Positions 42,152-48,675 of a stretch of 48,675 bases of DNA are shown here, one piece after another. The stretch's first letter is position 1. Each line of letters starts with the position of its first letter. The notes under the pieces were generated by a model, which ran no database searches, was not told the origin of the DNA, and saw nothing but the letters and a program-made list of their open reading frames with translations. Both the position numbers and the translations under genes were made by a program. Source of the DNA: [Clostridium] symbiosum ATCC 14940 (GTDB lineage Bacteria > Bacillota > Clostridia > Lachnospirales > Lachnospiraceae); assembly GCF_000466485.1 (NCBI RefSeq), contig NZ_KE992999.1, forward strand, positions 1 to 48,675, read 5' to 3'.

Positions 42152-43444
42152 ATGGATAAACTGAAAATTCGTTTTAATTTTGTACATATAGATTTTGATA
42201 AAGCGATCACCTGGTTTATCTGTCTGTATTTTTCAAATGGCTTGGTCAGACTGGCTGCAAGGAGGGTTTTGTCTGTTGCCAGATTACAGAGTTCCTATAT
42301 TTTATTCGCAAACTTAATCATATATATGCCGCTTATTCTTGTGCTGGTTCTGATGATATCAAAACGAAAGATTGATAAATCGTTATGGAGCTTTTTACTG
42401 GTTCTGTGTGCAACAGTATTTTTTTTCGCTCTCACTCTGTTTTTCCATCCGGATTATGACCGCTTCTTTTTCAGGGAGACATATGGTGCATGGGAGGATG
42501 TGTTCCGGCCGGACAGCGGAGCTGTTTTTGGCTTTCTGGTTGTAACTGCCAGTAGGAACAGCAGGCGGTTAATAGAGAATCTTAAATACGCTTCGATGCT
42601 TTTACTGCTGTACAGCATCTACCAGTTCCTTAAGGCCGTCAGTGACGGATACTGGACGGTTTTAAATGCCGCGGGTGAATCGATAGAGCAGAGCTATAAC
42701 CTTGGCTTTGGTTACACCGTTATTTTCTGTGCCACTGTTTTTTTGGGACTTTTTATCAGGGAAAGAAAAAAAACTTATCTGCTGTTAGGCTGCATATCCA
42801 CTGTGCTGGCTTTAGTAGGGGGATCCAGAGGCTGTGTTCTCTGTCTTCTCATTTTTGGAATACTCTATCTTTTTAAAGAGTTTTCCGTTGTTCCTGTCTA
42901 TAAAAAAATTTTGATAACCGCTGGGGCGGTACTGGCTGGGATCCTGTTCAATGCGTTTTATTATGATATTTTATCATGGCTGTCAGGGATTGACGCGAGG
43001 ACGATTCAAATGTTCCTCAGCGGAGATATTACCAGTGATAACGGCAGGGATGCGATTTATGCACTTGCGGCCGGGGCTGTTAAAACAATGTCTTTTCTGG
43101 GATACGGTGCATTCGGGGATCGGCAGTTTATCACGCCCTATTACTATTGGGGATATTGCCATAATATCATCCTGGAACTGATTATTGATTTCGGCTGGCT
43201 GTTTGGAATTATCATTTTCCTGATTATCTGTGTCAGAAGTATACAGGTTTTAATCAGAGCCAGGGAAGAGCAGACGTTTGTCATCTGTATCCTGCTTGCG
43301 GCCAATGCAAAATTATTCCTGTCGGACACATTTTGGGGATACCCTCAATTTTGGATGCTGATCGGATATCTGTTCTTTGTGTTTAAAGAAGAGAAGAAAG
43401 AAACGTTTACCGGCCGCATACGGTTCGTAAGAAAAAAGAAATAG
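42152..43444 (+). CDS. wzy: Wzy/O-antigen ligase-like polymerase, cassette 2
   Basis: 430 residues from ATG 42152 (TGGAG 9 nt upstream), with about 11-12 TM helices and a large loop near residues 280-340. Motifs typical of the Wzy_C/O-antigen ligase family include VGGSRGCVLCLLIFG, TSDNGRDAIYALAAGAV, GYGAFGDRQFI and YCHNIILELIIDFGW (the conserved HN of the periplasmic loop). It polymerises capsule-2 repeat units outside the membrane. It interrupts the acyl-biosynthesis genes, lying between the ligase and the carboxyltransferase. Confidence 0.85.
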   Translation: MDKLKIRFNFVHIDFDKAITWFICLYFSNGLVRLAARRVLSVARLQSSYILFANLIIYMPLILVLVLMISKRKIDKSLWSFLLVLCATVFFFALTLFFHPDYDRFFFRETYGAWEDVFRPDSGAVFGFLVVTASRNSRRLIENLKYASMLLLLYSIYQFLKAVSDGYWTVLNAAGESIEQSYNLGFGYTVIFCATVFLGLFIRERKKTYLLLGCISTVLALVGGSRGCVLCLLIFGILYLFKEFSVVPVYKKILITAGAVLAGILFNAFYYDILSWLSGIDARTIQMFLSGDITSDNGRDAIYALAAGAVKTMSFLGYGAFGDRQFITPYYYWGYCHNIILELIIDFGWLFGIIIFLIICVRSIQVLIRAREEQTFVICILLAANAKLFLSDTFWGYPQFWMLIGYLFFVFKEEKKETFTGRIRFVRKKK

Positions 43445-43476
43445 TTATATTTTGTCGGAAGATACAGAGGATAAGA

Positions 43477-44949
43477 ATGGACGAGCTAAATAAAATCGAA
43501 ACTGCAAAGCAAAAACAGCATGCAAAAGGGAAACTGTTTGTGACAGAACGACTTGAAAAATTATTTGATGAAGGTAAATATAAGGAGATCTTAGACAAGG
43601 GACGAAGGATCGGCGTATTGATTTGCGAAGGACGGATCAGCGGCAAGAAAGTGATTGTTGCTGCTCAGGATTTTACATATAGAGGCGGAACTCTGGGCAG
43701 AAAAATAGGAGAGAATATTGCCAGAGCCCAGGATATTGCGATTACAAAAAAATGTCCCTTTATTACAATCAATGATTCCGGAGGAGCAAGAATCCAGGAA
43801 GGCATTGATTCGCTGGCCGGTTATGGTGAAATATTCTACAGAAATGTTATGGCATCTGGTTTTATTCCTCAGATTTCCGTGATTTTAGGCCCTTGTGCCG
43901 GCGGCGCGGTATATTCGCCGGGGATCACAGATTTTGTCTTTATGGTTGAGAATATTGCGCAGATGTATATTACGGGACCGAAGGTAGTGAAAAGCGTGAC
44001 AGGCAGTAATATAACGGCAGAGGAGCTGGGAGGCTTTAAAGTCCATAACAGGGAAAGCGGCGTATCCCATTTCTGCTATCCGGATGAGGAGATGTGTTTT
44101 GAGGAGCTCCGCCGTCTGATAGCCATGCTGCCGGCAAACTGTGAAGAAAAGACCGCGCTTCCCAGAAAAGAACTCTGTGAAAAAGCAGAAGCTGAGCTTG
44201 CGATACCGGAGAATACCCGGATCGGGTATGATGTCAGGAGCGTAATCCGGGCCGTGGCGGATGAGGGATCATTTATGGAGGTGTCTGCGGAATTCGCAAT
44301 GTCGATAGTAGTCGGGTTTGCAACCCTTTGCCAGACCACAATCGGGGTCGTCGGAAATCAGCCAAGCTGTCTTGCGGGAAGCCTGGACTGTGATACAAGT
44401 GATAAAGCGGCGCGGTTTGTCAGATTCTGTGATGCATTTGGCATACCGTTAATCACGTTCACGGATGTACCCGGGTATCTGCCTGGGGTATCTCAGGAAA
44501 CAAAGGGCATTATCCGCCATGGAGCAAAGCTTTTGTATGCTTTTTCAGAGGCGACGGTTCCAAAGATTAATATTATACTGAGAAAAGCCTATGGCGGGGC
44601 CTATATAGCGATGAACAGCAAACACTTGGGAGCGGATTACGTAATAGCATGGCCGACTGCCGAGGTGGCGGTTATGGGTGAGGACGGCGCGGTTGAAATA
44701 CTCTATGCGAAAGAGCTGAAAAACCTGTCGGGAAAAGAAAAAACAGATTTTTTAGATAAGAAAAAAGCAGAATATAAGGCGGAGGTTATCAATTACAAAC
44801 ATGGCCTTGAAATGGGGTATATAGATCAAGTGATTAAGCCGTCTGAAACCAGGGAGACTGTCGTTGCCTTGTTAAATGATGCACTGCGGAAAAAGAAATT
44901 GCGGAAAGCAAAAATACTCCGGAAAAAACATGGGAATATCCCATTGTAG
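43477..44949 (+). CDS. Acyl-CoA carboxylase carboxyltransferase (PccB/MmdA-like)
   Basis: 490 residues with both crotonase-like halves: TINDSGGARIQEGIDSLAGY and GPCAGGAVYSPGITDF in the first, FTDVPGYLPGVSQE and KAYGGAYIAMNSK in the second. Such subunits make malonyl- or methylmalonyl-CoA with a biotin carboxylase and biotin carrier, or run in reverse in Na+-pumping decarboxylases. Neither partner is encoded nearby, so it must borrow them or act alone. In this cassette the natural role is supplying the extender unit for the KAS III. No frameshift or missing motif was seen. Confidence 0.92.
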   Translation: MDELNKIETAKQKQHAKGKLFVTERLEKLFDEGKYKEILDKGRRIGVLICEGRISGKKVIVAAQDFTYRGGTLGRKIGENIARAQDIAITKKCPFITINDSGGARIQEGIDSLAGYGEIFYRNVMASGFIPQISVILGPCAGGAVYSPGITDFVFMVENIAQMYITGPKVVKSVTGSNITAEELGGFKVHNRESGVSHFCYPDEEMCFEELRRLIAMLPANCEEKTALPRKELCEKAEAELAIPENTRIGYDVRSVIRAVADEGSFMEVSAEFAMSIVVGFATLCQTTIGVVGNQPSCLAGSLDCDTSDKAARFVRFCDAFGIPLITFTDVPGYLPGVSQETKGIIRHGAKLLYAFSEATVPKINIILRKAYGGAYIAMNSKHLGADYVIAWPTAEVAVMGEDGAVEILYAKELKNLSGKEKTDFLDKKKAEYKAEVINYKHGLEMGYIDQVIKPSETRETVVALLNDALRKKKLRKAKILRKKHGNIPL

Positions 44950-44978
44950 TCAATTTGAAAAAACTGGAGGTTTATGCT

Positions 44979-45443
44979 ATGCGTCGGAATTTTCTTTTGT
45001 TTTGCGTCATTGGAGTCATGTTTCTCATTTTTATCTTTTCAAGCCAGGCCGGAGCTTCTTCCCACTATCTCAGCAATGCGGCGGGGAGACTCTTAGGGGT
45101 GTTGAGGGAAGATGAAAATGGAGAATTTTACGGCCGGTTTCTTTTCTGGGAATGGAATATAAGACAGCTTGGACACATTACACTTTTTGCCCTGCTGGGC
45201 GGAGTCACCCATGCTTACCTGCTGTTAAAACAGACTGAGCTGACAGAAATAAAGATATTAAAATGTTCATTTCTGTCAGCTTTGCTCTGCTTTATCTACG
45301 GGTGCATGGATGAATTCCATCAGTACTTTGTAAACGGCAGAAATGCGAGATTCCAGGATGTACTGGTAGATGCAGTAGGATTTACGGCTGCTGTCTGTGC
45401 TGTAAATGCCGCTGTCTGGCTATACCGGAGGATTAGAAGATAA
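44979..45443 (+). CDS. VanZ-like membrane protein
   Basis: 154 residues from ATG 44979 (GGAGG 8 nt upstream; an in-frame TTG at 44955 lacks a site). Four hydrophobic segments and the VanZ pattern: IFSSQAGASSHYLS near the start, GHITLFALLGGVTHAYL, and YGCMDEFHQYFVNGRNARFQ followed by DVLVDAVGF. VanZ-family proteins occur in glycopeptide-resistance and many cell-surface loci; some affect teicoplanin susceptibility. The precise function here is unknown, perhaps linked to surface-polymer assembly. Confidence 0.88.
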   Translation: MRRNFLLFCVIGVMFLIFIFSSQAGASSHYLSNAAGRLLGVLREDENGEFYGRFLFWEWNIRQLGHITLFALLGGVTHAYLLLKQTELTEIKILKCSFLSALLCFIYGCMDEFHQYFVNGRNARFQDVLVDAVGFTAAVCAVNAAVWLYRRIRR

Positions 45444-45482
45444 GTATTAGGAAAAGTTAATATTCGCGGAAAGGAAGCAGAG

Positions 45483-46613
45483 ATGAACATCACACATATT
45501 ATGGCTCAGACAATGTATACACAGGATATGTATATGTTGATTAATACATGTTTTGACGGAACAGAACATAAATTCTGCACAGGGCATGCAAAGCGAAAGG
45601 ATTCTTTAGCTCCGATTGGATTAAATCAGGCAAAAGGAAACGCCGAGGTCATTAACCCGAAACATTTCATCAGGTATATTAAAAATCTGGATGCCTGTGA
45701 TGCAATTATCCTACATGGATTATTTAATTTCAAACATTTTATTTTTATTTCCCGTAAAAAGGAATGGCTGGAAAAGACATGCTGGGTAATCTGGGGCGGC
45801 GATATCTACCGTTATAATGAAAAATCGAACCGCTGGGGAGTGAAGCTGACGGAATACTTAAAACAAAAGTATGCATGTCAGATTGGTTATGTGGCGACTC
45901 TTGTGGACAAGGATCTGCCGCTTGCGCGCCAGTGGTACCATGTTGGCGGAAAACATTTTTCTCTGAGCTACCCCCTTCCCATCCAGCGTCCGGGCGTGAT
46001 GCAGAAGCTTACGGATAAAGGAAATAAGAAAGGCTTCGGTAAGAAAACGGTAAAGGTGATGCTGGGAAACTCCGCGACCCTGACCAACTGCCATATGGAT
46101 GCGCTTCAGGAACTGGCGGCATTCGCGCCGGAAGATATGAAGCTATATATTCCTCTCACATACGGGTTTAAAGGCTATGAGGAATACCGGGAGATGGTGG
46201 TTCAGGAGGCGGTCAGAATATTCGGGGAACATAAGGTGGTTCCCGTCACGGAGTCTATGGACGGCGAGGCATATTCGGAGTTTATCAGCGATATGGATAT
46301 CGGTATCTTTTATAATGACAGACAGCAGGCCATGGGAAACATCGCCATTGCCCTGGCTTCAGGAGTGAAAATCTATATCCGCAATGATACGACGATGTGG
46401 GGGAATTATGAGGGAAGAGGGTTCCGGATTGAAAATGCCTTTACTCTTTCAGAAGAGACATTCGATACCTTCCGTTATTATGATCCTGTAAAAAAAGAAA
46501 AAAACATGGCATTGATTCGCAAATATACGGATATCAACCTAATCCGGGATAAATGGAAACAATTATTTACGGAGATGACGGCAGAGAGACAGAATGATGA
46601 AAAATACAAATGA
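45483..46613 (+). CDS. Fuc4NAc transferase-like (WecF family, GT56) glycosyltransferase
   Basis: 376 residues resembling dTDP-N-acetylfucosamine:lipid II N-acetylfucosaminyltransferase: ITHIMAQTMYTQDMYMLINTC, AIILHGLFNFKHF, WVIWGGDIYRY, VKVMLGNSATLTNCHMDALQ, IPLTYGFKGYEEY and DIGIFYNDRQQAMGNIAIAL. It would move the dTDP-4-(acyl)amino-4,6-dideoxyhexose made by this cassette onto the lipid-linked acceptor. It is the only clear glycosyltransferase in cassette 2 besides the initiating enzyme, so the repeat unit may be small. The end overlaps the flippase gene by 20 nt. Confidence 0.88.
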   Translation: MNITHIMAQTMYTQDMYMLINTCFDGTEHKFCTGHAKRKDSLAPIGLNQAKGNAEVINPKHFIRYIKNLDACDAIILHGLFNFKHFIFISRKKEWLEKTCWVIWGGDIYRYNEKSNRWGVKLTEYLKQKYACQIGYVATLVDKDLPLARQWYHVGGKHFSLSYPLPIQRPGVMQKLTDKGNKKGFGKKTVKVMLGNSATLTNCHMDALQELAAFAPEDMKLYIPLTYGFKGYEEYREMVVQEAVRIFGEHKVVPVTESMDGEAYSEFISDMDIGIFYNDRQQAMGNIAIALASGVKIYIRNDTTMWGNYEGRGFRIENAFTLSEETFDTFRYYDPVKKEKNMALIRKYTDINLIRDKWKQLFTEMTAERQNDEKYK

Positions 46614-48069
46614 CAGTACTTCTATTTCTACGAATATCTTATGGCGTCTGGCAGAACGCTTTGGGGCCCAGGGAGTCAGTTTTATTGTTTCGGTAGTCCT
46701 CGCCAGACTGCTGGAACCCTCTGTTTATGGAACGGTTGCATTAATCACCGTTATCACAAATATTTTGAATGTATTTGTCAGCAGCGGTTTATCGACGGCT
46801 CTGATTCAGAAACAAAGGGCGGACGATCTGGATTTTACGACAGTATTTGTCTTTAATATCTGCATGTCCCTCGTACTGTATACAGGCCTGTTTTTCTCCG
46901 CCCCGGCGGTGGCGAAGTTTTATGAAATGCCTCAGATGCTCCCGGTAATCCGGGTCTTATCCCTAACTGTTGTCCTGGGAGGCATCAATGGAATACAACA
47001 GGCCTATATTTCAAAAAAAATGTGGTTCCACTTATTTTTCAGGGCTACGATTGGCGGAACGGTCTGCTCCGCCTTTGTCGGTGTAGGTATGGCATATGCA
47101 GGTTTCGGGGTATGGGCCTTAGCCGGACAGATTTTGACGAACCAGCTGATGGACACGGTTATCCTGTGGAAGATGCTTGACTGGCATCCGCGGTTTCAGT
47201 TCTCCTTTCAGCGGTTTAAACCCCTGTTTGCATTTGGGTGGAAAGTATTTGTGTCAAATTTAATAGATACATTCTACAAGAACCTGAGAAGCCTGCTGAT
47301 TGGCAAAGTATACACCCAGTCGGATTTGGCATTCTATAACCGCGGAAACCATCTGCCGGAATTAATCATATCAAATGTGAATACCTCAATACAGAGCGTT
47401 TTCTTTCCTGCATATTCGTCCGCGATCGGTGATAAATCAAAGCTGCGGGAATTGGTCCGGAAATCGATCTCCATCAGCACTTACCTGATTTTTCCTGCAA
47501 TGACGGGACTTGCGGTTGTCTCGTCCACTCTGGTTCAGCTGTTATATACGGATGTGTGGTCGGCAGCGGTCCCCTACATGTGGATTGGATGTTTCAGCTA
47601 TGCGTTCTGGCCGCTGCATACGGCGAACCTGCAGGTGATTCAGGCAATGGGAAGAAGCGATATCAGCTTAAAACTGGAGATAATTAAAAAGGCCGTTACG
47701 GTTATCTGTCTGATTTGGTCGATAAGATATGGCGTATTCGCAGTAGCGGTATGTGCATTGCCGCTTTCGATTTTTTCACTGCTGGTAAATTCCTTTCCGA
47801 ATAAATCGCTTTTAAATTATCCATTTCGGATGCAGCTGGCCGATATATTCCCGGCGCTGTGGATGAGCGGGGTGATGGGATGCTGTGTTTTTTTAGCAGG
47901 AGGCTTGCCGCTTGGCAATTTTTTGAAGCTGTCGGTACAGCTTGTTACCGGGGGAATGATTTATCTGTTCTTATCCGTACTCACTCATAACCAGTCTTTC
48001 ATATATGTGAAAACAAGGGCAATCGGCCTCTGCCGGAAAAAGCGGGAAAGGACAGGAGCAGTTAAGTAA
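46594..48069 (+). CDS. wzx: Wzx-type flippase (MOP family), cassette 2
   Basis: 491 residues with about 12-14 TM helices: ILWRLAERFGAQGVSFIVSVV and VLARLLEPSVYGTVALI at the start, SLIGKVYTQSDLAFYNRGNHLPELI in the middle, and VIQAMGRSDISLKLEIIKK further on. It is of the WzxC/TuaB-type branch, different from the cassette-1 flippase. It translocates undecaprenyl-linked repeat units to the outside for Wzy. It is the last gene of cassette 2, followed by a terminator. Confidence 0.92.
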   Translation: MMKNTNDSTSISTNILWRLAERFGAQGVSFIVSVVLARLLEPSVYGTVALITVITNILNVFVSSGLSTALIQKQRADDLDFTTVFVFNICMSLVLYTGLFFSAPAVAKFYEMPQMLPVIRVLSLTVVLGGINGIQQAYISKKMWFHLFFRATIGGTVCSAFVGVGMAYAGFGVWALAGQILTNQLMDTVILWKMLDWHPRFQFSFQRFKPLFAFGWKVFVSNLIDTFYKNLRSLLIGKVYTQSDLAFYNRGNHLPELIISNVNTSIQSVFFPAYSSAIGDKSKLRELVRKSISISTYLIFPAMTGLAVVSSTLVQLLYTDVWSAAVPYMWIGCFSYAFWPLHTANLQVIQAMGRSDISLKLEIIKKAVTVICLIWSIRYGVFAVAVCALPLSIFSLLVNSFPNKSLLNYPFRMQLADIFPALWMSGVMGCCVFLAGGLPLGNFLKLSVQLVTGGMIYLFLSVLTHNQSFIYVKTRAIGLCRKKRERTGAVK

Positions 48070-48074
48070 AATAG

Positions 48075-48102
48075 AAAATGCAATCGGGCTGCATTTTTTA
48101 TT
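48075..48102 (+). terminator. Rho-independent terminator at the end of cassette 2
   Basis: AAAATGCA pairs with TGCATTTT around a 7-nt loop, and a T run continues (TTTTTTATT). It lies 6 nt after the flippase stop, between that gene and the convergent LysR gene, and may serve both directions because the left arm starts with an A run. Confidence 0.75.
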
Positions 48103-48157
48103 GACGGTGGTGACCTTTGCGCGGTCCCTGCAGGTTGCCGTTCGTCCGGCCATCCCG

Positions 48158-48675
48158 TTACAGTCCGGATGCATCGCAGTATTCCTCTTTAACCTCCTGG
48201 ATAAACCGATTTATTTCCGGAATCGCTTTATCGGCCAGTTTGTTGTAAGCCAGATAGATAGGCAGCTTGCAGTCTCCGATCGAAATGGGGCACAGGGACT
48301 GGGTGATGATTAGCCGCCCGTATTTGAGCTGACTGCGGATCACGCTGGTGAAGCCCACGCCCTTTGCGGCCAGTTCGAGAGCCAGGGGAGCCGACGAGGC
48401 CTTTATGACCGATTTAGGCGCATAGGATTTCTGACGTAACGCCGCTTCTGCGTAGCTGTTTTTATATTGGATCATGGGGATGTCATTCAGTTCTGAAACA
48501 TTGATGAAAATGGGATGCTCGATATCCACATGGGTAATGTCATAATTTCCCAGCGCCGGATGAGATATTGCGCCGATTAGCAGCACCGGCTCATATAAAA
48601 GCAATTCGACCATAATCGAAGGATCGGTATTGGAGGCGGGTTGAGTCTTCCGTCCCCGGTTGGAGGTTGTCGTGA
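48158..48675 (-). CDS. LysR-family transcriptional regulator, C-terminal part, 5' truncated by the window
   Basis: A minus-strand frame with stop at 48158-48160 stays open to the right edge. It encodes about 172 residues of a LysR substrate-binding domain: SNTDPSIMVELLLYEPVLLIG (in part), HPIFINVSELNDIPMIQY, then SAPLALELAAKGVGFTSVI, the typical region where the effector domain ends its second lobe. The DNA-binding helix-turn-helix lies outside the window. It is convergent to cassette 2, so it probably regulates genes beyond the right edge. Confidence 0.82.
   Translation of the reverse strand, partial: TTTSNRGRKTQPASNTDPSIMVELLLYEPVLLIGAISHPALGNYDITHVDIEHPIFINVSELNDIPMIQYKNSYAEAALRQKSYAPKSVIKASSAPLALELAAKGVGFTSVIRSQLKYGRLIITQSLCPISIGDCKLPIYLAYNKLADKAIPEINRFIQEVKEEYCDASGL

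Noticed and set aside
1-48675. tRNA, rRNA or known riboswitch sequences
   Set aside because: None was recognised on reading both strands; a covariance-model scan would be needed to exclude small structured RNAs fully.

Overview
The window looks like part of the chromosome of an anaerobic Firmicute, most likely a gut Lachnospiraceae/Clostridia member. This is inferred from AGGAGG-type ribosome binding sites, mixed ATG/GTG/TTG starts, a CpsB/CpsC/CpsD/LCP capsule module with a PHP-type phosphatase, TRAP transport and anaerobe-style radical SAM and Fe-alcohol dehydrogenase genes. Almost everything is on the + strand. No rRNA, tRNA, CRISPR array or classical transposase was seen.

Layout. (1) 1-4.4 kb: the end of an aconitase-X swivel-type gene, a complete DctP-DctQ-DctM TRAP transporter and a LarA-like (DUF2088) protein, closed by a hairpin terminator. 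This looks like a small acid uptake/catabolism operon. (2) 4.6-26.3 kb: capsule cassette 1. A tyrosine recombinase is followed by a 440-bp segment bounded by inverted recombination sites, then cpsB-cpsC-cpsD-LCP-secreted protein, an initiating sugar phosphotransferase and an AT-rich set of glycosyltransferases, flippase and polymerase. The cassette ends with a phosphonate pathway: a three-domain PEP mutase fusion, phosphonopyruvate decarboxylase, phosphonoacetaldehyde reductase, a CDP-glycerol-transferase-like protein, and a B12-type radical SAM enzyme nearer the front. (3) 26.5-48.1 kb: capsule cassette 2, built on the same plan. A paralogous recombinase, a second segment bounded by inverted sites (with an extra site copy), and a second cpsB-cpsC-cpsD-LCP-secreted protein module are followed by dTDP-amino-sugar genes and an embedded mini fatty-acid/polyketide set (KAS III, two ketoreductases, two acyl carrier proteins, an adenylating enzyme, an MBL hydrolase and a carboxyltransferase). 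Polymerase, VanZ-like protein, Fuc4NAc-transferase-like protein and flippase complete it. (4) The window ends inside a convergent LysR-type regulator.

How it works together (inference). Each cassette appears to be a self-contained phase-variable capsule locus: its own recombinase flips its own promoter segment, its own CpsBCD system controls chain length and export, its own LCP protein attaches the polymer to the wall, and a cargo block defines the chemistry. In both loci the best promoter candidate in the segment points away from the capsule genes, so both may be in the OFF orientation in this sequence. The two cargos are chemically unusual: cassette 1 predicts a phosphonate-decorated polymer (2-hydroxyethylphosphonate, possibly C-methylated by a fosfomycin-like route), and cassette 2 predicts a dTDP-4-amino-4,6-dideoxyhexose carrying an ACP-made hydroxyacyl group. 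The paired architecture (recombinase, switch, CpsBCD, LCP, a conserved secreted protein behind a conserved hairpin, another hairpin, then variable cargo) is the most interesting system here.
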